This document shows, piece after piece, positions 8,062 through 15,033 of a stretch of DNA of 30,189 nucleotides (positions are counted from its first letter, which is position 1; the number at the start of each line of letters is the position of its first letter). A program made the translations under genes and the position numbers. The DNA is from Ruminococcaceae bacterium UBA1767 (GTDB lineage: Bacteria; Bacillota; Clostridia; Oscillospirales; Acutalibacteraceae). The stretch covers positions 18,975 through 49,163 of the forward strand of contig DCGX01000048.1 in NCBI GenBank assembly GCA_002315505.1, given 5' to 3'. The notes beneath the pieces were generated by a model. The model was given only the letters and a program-made list of their open reading frames with translations, was not told the DNA's origin and did no database searches.

Positions 8062-8090
8062 TAACCCCCTGTTATGTAAGCAGGGGGTTA
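8062..8090 (-). repeat. GC-rich intercistronic hairpin between aminotransferase and transketolase genes
   Basis: TAACCCCCTG (8062-8071) and CAGGGGGTTA (8081-8090) are perfect 10-bp arms around a 9-nt loop. On the minus strand it follows the aminotransferase stop by about 15 nt, but ATGAGAATAA follows instead of T's. It could be an RNA stability or processing element that sets different levels for the two halves of the operon. Confidence 0.65.
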
Positions 8091-8104
8091 GTGATTCAGA
8101 TTAA

Positions 8105-9370
8105 TTAAAATGCTTCAGGATGTTCCTTCTTAACAACCTTGAATGCTTCATCAGCAATTTCAAGTGTTTCCTTGATGTCAGCATCAGAAAGAGCATAGTT
8201 GATGAAGTGGTTGTGATGACCTGCGAAGAATACGCCTCTCTTAACACACTCAGCAATCCATGCCTGATGGAGCATCATTGTGTCGTCGTTAGCGATTCTG
8301 AGGTAGAACAATGATGGTTCACCTGAAACAACAAGGTCAAAGCCGTTGTTCTTACCTGCTTCTTTAAGTCCGTCACAGAGCTTCTTACCCTTATCAAGAA
8401 GGATTGACGGGAGATTAAGCTCACGCATCTTTGTGATATTAGCAATACCTGCTGCGAACGGAACAGCACTCATCCAGTATGAACCTGTGTAAGACATACC
8501 TGCAACAGCATCTCTGAGGAAATCCTTACCGCAAAGGCAGGATACGTTCCAGCCGTTAGCAATAGCCTTACAGAAGCAGATCATATCAGCCTCGAAACCA
8601 TAGTAGTGGTCAGAACCTGCTGTGTCAAGACGGAAGCCTGCACGAACGTCATCAACGATGAGAACGATACCCTTCTCTGTGCAGAGGTTACGAACCTTCT
8701 GCCAGTAGCCGTCAGCAGGAAGAACGTTGTCAAAGTAGTTACCATGAAGATATGGTGTTGAGATAAATGCAGCGATTTCGCCGTCATTCTCAGCAACGAG
8801 CTTCTCAAGAGCATCAAAGTCATTCCAATCAACATAGAGGTTGTTAGCAACATCCTCAGGAAGAATGCCCGGATAGTCAATCTTCTGAACAACAGCAGAA
8901 ACACCGTGATAGAAGCCGTTAACAAAGATAATCTTTTTCTTATGTGTAGCATTACGAGCAGCCATGATAGCAAGTGTTGTAACGTCATTACCGTTCTTTG
9001 CGAAGAATGCCCAGTCAGCTGTGTTAACTGTGTCAACCATAAGCTCTGCAAGCTCAACCATCTTATATGAAGGTGAGGTTGTGCAGTTTTCTAATTTAGC
9101 CTGAGCCATAGCAGCCTTGTCAACGTCAGGGTCATTGTAACCCATGATGTTAGGACCGTATGCGCACATATAGTCGATGAATCTGTTGCCGTCAACATCC
9201 CAGAAGTATGTACCCTTAGCCTTCTCTGAGAAGAAAGGCCATGCAGATACAGGAATGAAGTTACCTTCAGCAGGGCCGAGATGACCGTAAACACCTGAAG
9301 GAATTACTTTTGTAGCACGTGCAAAGAGTTCACGGCTTTTGTCATATTGATTAATTTTAAAATTAGCCAT
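8105..9370 (-). CDS. Class III PLP aminotransferase, HemL-like
   Basis: A 421-aa fold-type I PLP enzyme resembling glutamate-1-semialdehyde aminomutase. Visible: FWDVDGNRFIDYMCAYGPNIMGY (56-78), NGFYHG (151-156), IVDDVRAGFR with D240 binding the pyridine nitrogen, and Schiff-base K268 in CFCKAIANG. Atypical points: the usual SGTEA loop reads KNGNDVT (125-131), and the usual DEV reads DDV. The cluster has no other haem genes, so an aminotransferase on a ketone is more likely than a true HemL. Start 9370 was chosen because AAGGAGGA (9385-9378) is ideally placed; an upstream in-frame ATG at 9433 would lie inside the previous gene. It lies 13 nt after that gene's stop. Confidence 0.88.
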   Translation of the reverse strand: MANFKINQYDKSRELFARATKVIPSGVYGHLGPAEGNFIPVSAWPFFSEKAKGTYFWDVDGNRFIDYMCAYGPNIMGYNDPDVDKAAMAQAKLENCTTSPSYKMVELAELMVDTVNTADWAFFAKNGNDVTTLAIMAARNATHKKKIIFVNGFYHGVSAVVQKIDYPGILPEDVANNLYVDWNDFDALEKLVAENDGEIAAFISTPYLHGNYFDNVLPADGYWQKVRNLCTEKGIVLIVDDVRAGFRLDTAGSDHYYGFEADMICFCKAIANGWNVSCLCGKDFLRDAVAGMSYTGSYWMSAVPFAAGIANITKMRELNLPSILLDKGKKLCDGLKEAGKNNGFDLVVSGEPSLFYLRIANDDTMMLHQAWIAECVKRGVFFAGHHNHFINYALSDADIKETLEIADEAFKVVKKEHPEAF

Positions 9371-9383
9371 TGTTGTGTCCTCC

Positions 9384-10142
9384 TTATGCAAGATATAATC
9401 CGACTCTGTCAAGAATACGGTTAACGTTATCAATCATGTTGATCATACCGAACATACCGATTGTGCCTTCACCGATCTGAGCCATAGCACTTACTTTGCC
9501 GTTGAACAAGTCGTTAGCAAGCTGCATGCTGCCGAATTCCATGATTGATCTTGGGTTTTCAGGAGCCTTCTTGATTGTAACAAGGTGACCGTTCTTACAA
9601 TGAATTGTAGAAGCAGGACCGCCCTTAATTGACATCTTAACATCACCATCGATGATGTGGCTTGCTGAGAACTTACCGATTTCATCGTGGTTACCGATCT
9701 GAGAGATAGCAACTGTGATTGTGTAGAAGAGAAGAGTTGTGCTAAGGTTAAAGAATTCCTCATCCTTAAGGTCCTCTTCAGATGGTCTCATGTATGCTGA
9801 GAGCATATCTGTAAGCTTTGTGAATTTGTCCAAAAGGAACTTGATATGAAGAAATCCCTTTGAAGGAATCGGTGTTACTGTACCGTCAATCAAGCCGTTA
9901 AATTTCTCACATGATGAGAACGGGAGCTTAACGTCACATTCGTTAACACCCTGCTCCATACGGCATCTGCCGTTTTTGAAGGTTATTGTAGCGCAAGGGC
10001 CGTCTTTAACTTCAAAGCCGATAGAAATAGGCTTTATGTCAGAAACAAGAGCGCTTGCTTTCGGGTCGAGCTCACAGAGATTTTCAAGTGAGCCAAGTAC
10101 TGCATACATATTGATATATGCGAGAGTTTTTGCGTCTGTCAA
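9384..10142 (-). CDS. Tandem SCP2-like protein A (TTG start)
   Basis: A 252-aa soluble protein and first gene of the operon. Two similar units are visible: residues 48-118 (GPCATITFKNG, then CDVKLPFSSCEKFNGLIDGTV) and 175-245 (GPASTIHCKNG, then IMEFGSMQLANDLFNGKV). This GP-x-xTI-x-KNG and F-N-G-x pattern is the SCP2 lipid-carrier plan, here duplicated. The start is TTG at 10142, supported by GGAGG eight nt upstream; the next in-frame ATG is 11 codons downstream with no such site. It is probably a binding or carrier protein for a hydrophobic intermediate handled by the following enzymes. This is inference from fold-like pattern and context. Confidence 0.75.
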   Translation of the reverse strand: MTDAKTLAYINMYAVLGSLENLCELDPKASALVSDIKPISIGFEVKDGPCATITFKNGRCRMEQGVNECDVKLPFSSCEKFNGLIDGTVTPIPSKGFLHIKFLLDKFTKLTDMLSAYMRPSEEDLKDEEFFNLSTTLLFYTITVAISQIGNHDEIGKFSASHIIDGDVKMSIKGGPASTIHCKNGHLVTIKKAPENPRSIMEFGSMQLANDLFNGKVSAMAQIGEGTIGMFGMINMIDNVNRILDRVGLYLA

Positions 10143-10186
10143 GGTTTATTCCTCCTTATAGCTTCAATAAGCATAATTTCCATTAT

Positions 10187-10215
10187 ATTGTAACAAAAGT
10201 TTATGCAAAAGTCAA
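10187..10215 (-). promoter_or_regulatory. Promoter of the SCP2/transketolase operon
   Basis: On the minus strand TTGACT (10215-10210) and TACAAT (10192-10187) are 17 nt apart, with a TATAAT also overlapping just downstream. The 5' leader to the TTG start is only about 40 nt, with AAGGAGG in it. Confidence 0.75.
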
Positions 10216-10346
10216 ATAAAATGAATAAATTTATTGTACAAAAATAATAAAAAAATATGTTTATTTTTACGAAAAGCATTAAATATATCAAAAAAATAGC
10301 CATTTTCGATATTGTAAATAAACATAAAAAACATAAGCAATTTTTG

Positions 10347-10375
10347 TTGAAATATGATGATTAATATAGTATAAT
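10347..10375 (+). promoter_or_regulatory. Promoter of the ATP-grasp / exporter genes
   Basis: TTGAAA (10347-10352) and TATAAT (10370-10375) are 17 nt apart. It faces away from the operon promoter at 10187-10215. About 130 nt of very AT-rich DNA, with poly-A tracts and no gene, separates the two, which is room for a shared regulator. Confidence 0.8.
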
Positions 10376-10406
10376 GTTATTAATTGTGATTAAAGGGGAA
10401 TTTAAT

Positions 10407-11405
10407 ATGACGGGGTTTGCATATCTGATGAGATGCATAAAAAATCTTGACATAAAAAGTATGAGCGAAACCGCGGGATACATAGCCAAAAAGGAAAAGA
10501 AGGTTAAGCCTGTTATTCTTATTGATATGATTCGTTGCGGTCTTAAATTTAAGTCAGGATATAATGATTACAGGGAGTTTGAATTTTACAGTATCAACGA
10601 TGCTAAAAAAGCTACATTCCTTACACGAGGTCTTAATAATAACATCATCAGGGATTATAATGATAAATCAAAGATGAATGTTTTTGATGATAAAATACTT
10701 TTCAACGAGCTTTTTAAGGATTTTATCGGCAGAGAGTGGATTGATCTGAGAAAGGCAACTGCCTCCGACCTTGAAGCTATGCTCAAAAAATACGGTGCCG
10801 TTATCGTTAAGCCTGCTGACGGAATCTGCGGAAAGGGTATTGAAAAGCTCACCTATACCGAGGCTATGGATGTTGAAGCAGAATATAAAAGATTTGTCGA
10901 AAACAATCAGATGCTTGTGGAGAACTATCTTGTTCAGCATTCTGAGATGTCAAGAATTTATCCGAATTCGGTTAATACTATGCGTATGTTTACATTCTGT
11001 AAGGATGGTGAGTCACATCTTTTGCAGACGATTATTAAATTCGGCAACAATGGTGTTGTCGATAATTTCCACAGCGGCGGAATGTATGCCTTTGCGGACG
11101 AAAACGGAGTTGTAGTGACTCCTGCCCTCGATAAGGAAGATTTTGTTTACGAAAAGCATCCTGCAACAGGTGAGAGCATTCTCGGTTTTAAGATTCCGAT
11201 GCATAAAGAGGCTAAGGAACTCGTTGAAAGAGCGGCTCTTCTTGTGCCGTCAATGGGTTATGTCGGTTGGGACGTCGCAATTTCAGAAAATGGTCCTGTT
11301 GTGATTGAAGGAAATGCTTATCCGGGAATTTTTCAGCCAAGACCGAGCTTTACTGAATCGAAGGAGGGCGTATTGCCGCTCTATCGAAAATATATGAATA
11401 TATAA
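10407..11405 (+). CDS. ATP-grasp ligase, sugar-transfer-associated type
   Basis: A 332-aa cytoplasmic ATP-dependent carboxylate-amine (or -thiol) ligase. It shows an ATP-grasp N-lobe VIVKPADGICGKGIEKL with K135, the hinge region near VENYLVQH (171-178), and the metal-binding block VVIEGNAYPG with E301 and N303. The DNFHSGGMYAF stretch (219-229) fits the family found beside sugar and lipid transferases and named sugar-transfer-associated ATP-grasp. The start was chosen at 10407 with ribosome site AAAGGGG; an ATG at 10374 overlaps the -10 box and has none. It is divergent from the SCP2/transketolase operon. It might join an acyl or amino acid to an amine made by that operon, a hypothesis only. 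Confidence 0.82.
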   Translation: MTGFAYLMRCIKNLDIKSMSETAGYIAKKEKKVKPVILIDMIRCGLKFKSGYNDYREFEFYSINDAKKATFLTRGLNNNIIRDYNDKSKMNVFDDKILFNELFKDFIGREWIDLRKATASDLEAMLKKYGAVIVKPADGICGKGIEKLTYTEAMDVEAEYKRFVENNQMLVENYLVQHSEMSRIYPNSVNTMRMFTFCKDGESHLLQTIIKFGNNGVVDNFHSGGMYAFADENGVVVTPALDKEDFVYEKHPATGESILGFKIPMHKEAKELVERAALLVPSMGYVGWDVAISENGPVVIEGNAYPGIFQPRPSFTESKEGVLPLYRKYMNI

Positions 11406-11410
11406 ACAAT

Positions 11411-11432
11411 GCCGCACAATTTTTTGTGCGGT
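11411..11432 (+). terminator. Hairpin between ATP-grasp and exporter genes, possible attenuator
   Basis: GCCGCACAA (11411-11419) and TTGTGCGGT (11424-11432) form a nine-pair stem with a TTTT loop, directly after the ATP-grasp stop. Only GTTAAATT follows, so termination would be weak. The exporter gene begins 29 nt later, so read-through is likely. Confidence 0.5.
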
Positions 11433-11461
11433 GTTAAATTATACTTTGGAAGTGAAAAGCA

Positions 11462-13198
11462 ATGAAGGACTTGAAACGATATCTTAAAATGGCGAAGCCT
11501 GTATGGGGTGCGATGATAATTACAACTATCGCATTGCTATTAATTGCGGCGGTCAGCCTTGTTACACCCGAAATGGTACGAAAGCTCACAGCGGCATTGA
11601 CAGAGGGAACCGGCACGCAGTCGCAGATGATTAAATATGCGGTAATATTGCTTGCTGCCTATCTTGTGAAATCTTTGCTGTCATTTTTGTCAAGATATCA
11701 GGCTCACGTTGCTGCATGGTTTTTTGTCGGTGACCTTACCAAGAAGGTATATGCAAAATTGCAGACTCTGTCGCAGAGCTATTTCAGTGACAAGCAGACA
11801 GGTGAAATGATGAGCCGTGTCATCAACGATACTCGCAATATGGAAACGCTTGTTGCTCACGCATTGCCGGACCTTGCTTCAAATGTGTTAATTGTTGTGC
11901 TTGTGTCGATTATGATATTTAAAATCAATCCGATACTTGCATTATGTGCATTGATTCCCGTTCCTGTTATTGTATTTGTGAGCGGAAAATTCTCAAGAAA
12001 AGTAAGATCAAAATTCAGAAAAAATCAGAAAATACTTGCCGAGCTTAACTCAAAGGTGCAGGATAATATTTCAGGTATGAAGGAAATTCAGGCATTTGGC
12101 AAGGAAGAACATGAAAATAAAGGAATGTCGGAATTCTGTGAGTATTATATTTCGGCTAATATAAGTGCAACACTTTCGGCGGCAATATTCCATCCGTCAA
12201 TCGAATTTTTGACTTCTCTCGGCTCAGTGCTCGTTATGGGAATCGGTGGTACACTTGCAATGAGAGGTACTATGTCCACGGCTGATGTTGTCGGATTCTT
12301 TATGTATCTTTCACTTTTCTATTCACCGATTGCGGTTCTTTCAAGAATTGTTGAGGATGTGCAGAATGCATTTGCAGGCGGCAGCAGAGTTCTTCAGATT
12401 CTTGACACAGAGCCTGAAATCAAGGACGACGAAAATGCCGTTGATATAGGCAGAGCAAAGGGTGAAATTGAATTCAGAAACGTAACCTTCTATTATAATG
12501 AAAAAGAGCCTGTACTTAAGGATGTTTCTTTTAAGGTTAATGCGGGCAAAATGATTGCTTTTGTCGGTGCAACAGGTGTCGGAAAGTCAACAATTGTGTC
12601 ACTTATGGAACGATTTTATGACCCGATTTCGGGTGAAATTCTTCTCGACGGAAAGCCGTTTAAGAGTATTACGCTTAGAACTCTTCGTGAAAATCTGTCA
12701 ATTGTTTTGCAGGATGTATTCCTTTTCAACGGAACAATTTATGAAAACATTGCTTACGGAAACGAAAAAGCCACCCGTGAGCAGGTGCTCGAGGCGGCAA
12801 GAATATCAAGGTCAGATGATTTTGTAAGGAATATGCCCGATGGTTACGAAACAATAATAGGGGAACGCGGAATCCGTCTTTCGGGCGGACAGAAGCAGAG
12901 AATTGCAATCGCAAGAGCTATACTCAAGGACAGTCCTGTTCTTATTCTCGATGAGGCAACATCCGCGGTCGACAACGAAACAGAGGCTCTAATACAGCAG
13001 GCAATTGATGAGCTTTCAAAGAGCAGAACAGTTGTTGTAATCGCTCACAGGCTCACAACAGTTATGAAAGCTGACAACATTATTATGCTCGAAAACGGAG
13101 AGATTGCGGAGCAGGGAACACACGCTCAGCTTCTTGAGAATGATGGTCCGTATGCAAAGCTCTGTAAAATCAATCAAAAAACTGAAAAAATGATATAA
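11462..13198 (+). CDS. ABC exporter, MsbA/LmrA-like (fused TM and ATPase)
   Basis: A 578-aa half-transporter that would work as a homodimer. Six membrane segments lie in about 1-310, with the exporter coupling-helix sequence SYFSDKQTGEMMSRV (106-120). The ATPase has Walker A GATGVGKS (369-376), Q-loop Q417, signature LSGGQ (473-477), Walker B LILDE with E498, and an AHRLTT H-loop. All catalytic residues are present. The family exports lipids, peptides or drugs. Its position just after the ATP-grasp gene suggests it may move the product of this locus across the membrane. The start at 11462 has only a weak ribosome site (GGAAGTGAAAAGCA). Confidence 0.92.
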   Translation: MKDLKRYLKMAKPVWGAMIITTIALLLIAAVSLVTPEMVRKLTAALTEGTGTQSQMIKYAVILLAAYLVKSLLSFLSRYQAHVAAWFFVGDLTKKVYAKLQTLSQSYFSDKQTGEMMSRVINDTRNMETLVAHALPDLASNVLIVVLVSIMIFKINPILALCALIPVPVIVFVSGKFSRKVRSKFRKNQKILAELNSKVQDNISGMKEIQAFGKEEHENKGMSEFCEYYISANISATLSAAIFHPSIEFLTSLGSVLVMGIGGTLAMRGTMSTADVVGFFMYLSLFYSPIAVLSRIVEDVQNAFAGGSRVLQILDTEPEIKDDENAVDIGRAKGEIEFRNVTFYYNEKEPVLKDVSFKVNAGKMIAFVGATGVGKSTIVSLMERFYDPISGEILLDGKPFKSITLRTLRENLSIVLQDVFLFNGTIYENIAYGNEKATREQVLEAARISRSDDFVRNMPDGYETIIGERGIRLSGGQKQRIAIARAILKDSPVLILDEATSAVDNETEALIQQAIDELSKSRTVVVIAHRLTTVMKADNIIMLENGEIAEQGTHAQLLENDGPYAKLCKINQKTEKMI

Positions 13199-13326
13199 TT
13201 TTTGAAAAATTTACATATTTGTCAATTGTAGTTCCGAATTAGAATTATTATTCGTACTCGTTTTGTACATTCAGTGATATACTCTAATCAACAATTACGC
13301 AAAATTGAACGGAAGGGTGACTACAG

Positions 13327-13626
13327 ATGGCAGTACAGACAGCAAAGGTTAATAAAAATTTTATTAAAATTACTATCACGGCATCGAGAAACTTCCTCGG
13401 AGAGAATTACTCGTATTTACTTTTCGGTAATGACGATATCGGAATGGTTGAATTAAAACCGGGTGAAACACTCGAAAAACAGTTGTCACCGAATAAGGGC
13501 AGAGTAATCGTTTCGGTTAAGCAGAAGCCCTCGATTCAGAACACTATTTTGTGCACACCGAATGAAACAAATAATTTCATCATCGGACCGGGAAATTCAG
13601 GTGTTTCGGTGTCAAGAATTGCATAA
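13327..13626 (+). CDS. Small unknown protein, probably beta-rich
   Basis: A 99-aa protein with ribosome site AAGGGTGA nine nt before ATG. No signal peptide or membrane helix. Alternating hydrophobic strands (FIKITITASR, YSYLLFGND, GRVIVSVKQ, FIIGPGNSGVSVS) with turns suggest a small all-beta domain. I do not recognise the family. It stands alone between the exporter and a strong terminator, 128 nt after the exporter stop. That gap holds only AT-rich DNA and no clear promoter. Confidence 0.75.
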   Translation: MAVQTAKVNKNFIKITITASRNFLGENYSYLLFGNDDIGMVELKPGETLEKQLSPNKGRVIVSVKQKPSIQNTILCTPNETNNFIIGPGNSGVSVSRIA

Positions 13627-13645
13627 AACATAATGATACATAATA

Positions 13646-13681
13646 GGAGCTGTTGCATTCAACAACAGCTCCGTATTTTTA
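13646..13681 (+). terminator. Intrinsic terminator after the small unknown gene
   Basis: GGAGCTGTTG (13646-13655) and CAACAGCTCC (13663-13672) form a perfect 10-bp stem around CATTCAA, followed by GTATTTTTATA. It ends the + strand transcript and lies directly against the stop of the convergent ispE. Confidence 0.85.
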
Positions 13682-14548
13682 TATTCTTTCGAGTCCTGTT
13701 GTAACAGGCTTTGTTATGTAAGAATTTTTGCAGATTGACTTAAGATTTGAAACAGCCGCCTGAGCCTTTGACTCATCATCAAATATTCCGTAAACCGTTG
13801 GACCGCTTCCGCTCATGCAGGCACATAATGCACCATGTCTGTTGAGAATGGATTTAATAGGCACTCTCTCAGGGACTTCAATAAGCTGTTCGAATACGTT
13901 TTTGCATCGCTTGCATATGCCTTCAAAGTTTCCTTCAGATGCGGCATAGAGCATACCGCAGGTGTCAAGATGACGAATATTTACCGCTGTGTCGAAAGCA
14001 CCATAGGCTTCCTTGGTCGAAACACCTCTGTCGGGCTTTGCAAGAACAATATAGCAATCCTCAAGCGGTGGAAGAGGTGAAAGAATTTCGCCTATATTCT
14101 GCGCAAGCATAGTGCCGCCTGTAAGACAGAACGGAACATCTGCACCAACTTTCACACCGATGCCGCAAAGCTGTTGATTTGATAAATCTGTTTCGAAAAT
14201 ATCGTTGAGTGCCGCAATAACAGCCGCACCGTCAGCACTTCCGCCGGCCATACCTGCTGCAAACGGAATGTCCTTTTCAATATGAATGTTCAGCCCGCAC
14301 GGCTCAATATCAGTTGCTTTAAAGAAAGCGACTGCTGCCTTGTAAGCAATATTTGACCGGTCGCACGGAATTTTATCCTGCGAGCAGGTGATAGTAATCT
14401 CGTCACCTTCTGCTTTCTCAACACTTACCGTATCATAAAGACCGACGGATTGCATTAGCATAAAAAGGCTGTGATAGCCGTTGTCGAGTCTTGTAAGAAT
14501 GTCGAGCATCAGATTGATTTTAGCCGCAGCTTTATAGGTTACTTTCAT
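13679..14548 (-). CDS. ispE: 4-diphosphocytidyl-2-C-methyl-D-erythritol kinase
   Basis: A 289-aa GHMP-family kinase of the MEP isoprenoid pathway. It phosphorylates CDP-methylerythritol at the 2-hydroxyl using ATP. Visible: AAAKINLMLDI with K10, the ATP loop PFAAGMAGGSADGAA (95-109), and D138 in GADVPF, the catalytic pair of the family. ACMSGSGPTVYG near the C-terminus is the third GHMP motif. Start 14548 was chosen because AAAGG is 10 nt upstream; the in-frame ATG at 14557 sits too close to that site. It is preceded by yqxD and ackA on the same strand, with a hairpin in between. Confidence 0.95.
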   Translation of the reverse strand: MKVTYKAAAKINLMLDILTRLDNGYHSLFMLMQSVGLYDTVSVEKAEGDEITITCSQDKIPCDRSNIAYKAAVAFFKATDIEPCGLNIHIEKDIPFAAGMAGGSADGAAVIAALNDIFETDLSNQQLCGIGVKVGADVPFCLTGGTMLAQNIGEILSPLPPLEDCYIVLAKPDRGVSTKEAYGAFDTAVNIRHLDTCGMLYAASEGNFEGICKRCKNVFEQLIEVPERVPIKSILNRHGALCACMSGSGPTVYGIFDDESKAQAAVSNLKSICKNSYITKPVTTGLERI

Positions 14549-14570
14549 AATGGTCATACCTTTATTCTCA

Positions 14571-14601
14571 AAAGAGTACAGATTATCGGTCTGTACTCTT
14601 T
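14571..14601 (-). terminator. Perfect hairpin between yqxD and ispE, terminator-like
   Basis: AAAGAGTACAGA (14571-14582) and TCTGTACTCTTT (14590-14601) are perfect 12-bp arms with a 7-nt loop. On the minus strand the 5' arm is the last codons of yqxD, its TAA lies in the loop, and TTTTGAG follows. The structure could act as a partial terminator that ribosomes finishing yqxD would disrupt. Confidence 0.65.
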
Positions 14602-15032
14602 GCTTGTTGTATTAGTCTTATTAGTGCCGTTCTGAATGCTTCGTCCTGTTCAGCTGTTCGTTTTGACGGACCTTTGAGTCGTCCGCCTGCGTTACGAACC
14701 TTTTTTGAAACATAACGTGTGAAAAGCAGCTGGTCAATATTCCTGTCGTTGTAAATCATACCGTTCTGACTTATCGGAACAGCCCTTCTTGAAAGACACA
14801 TTGCCGCAAGTCCGTAATCCTGTGTGACAACAATGTCATTTTCTCTGACACAATTCACAATCTTGAAGTCTGCGCTGTCAGCACCTTTTTCAACAACGAG
14901 AGTTTCAGCACCCTGCTTGTTGAATTCGTGTGAGGTGTCACAGATAATAGTGCATTTAATATTGTTTTCAACGGCAATTTTAACAGTTATGTCAACAACG
15001 GGACATCCGTCGGCATCAATGAATATTTGCAT
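14583..15032 (-). CDS. yqxD: YaiI/YqxD family protein (UPF0178, DUF188)
   Basis: A 149-aa cytoplasmic protein. It opens with the family signature IFIDADGCPV, then a run of hydrophobic strands and DIVVTQDYGLAAMCL (72-86), and the C-terminal GGRLKGPSKRTAEQDEAF typical of the family. The Asp-rich N-terminus resembles PIN-like nucleases, but a function has not been established to my knowledge. It starts one nt after the ackA stop (ackA ends at 15034), so it is coupled to it. The name is given by family membership. Confidence 0.9.
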   Translation of the reverse strand: MQIFIDADGCPVVDITVKIAVENNIKCTIICDTSHEFNKQGAETLVVEKGADSADFKIVNCVRENDIVVTQDYGLAAMCLSRRAVPISQNGMIYNDRNIDQLLFTRYVSKKVRNAGGRLKGPSKRTAEQDEAFRTALIRLIQQAKSTDR

Positions 15033-15033
15033 A

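Noticed and set aside
6359..9294. Long alternative minus-strand frames rich in Leu, Ser, Thr and Arg within transketolase and aminotransferase genes
   Set aside because: They lie in shifted frames of well-supported genes, lack ribosome sites and show no domain pattern.
5297..10142. Sulfoquinovose or apiose catabolic cluster using a split transketolase
   Set aside because: None of the other genes of those pathways (isomerase, kinase, aldehyde dehydrogenase, sugar transporter) is present; the partners are an aminotransferase and carrier-like proteins.
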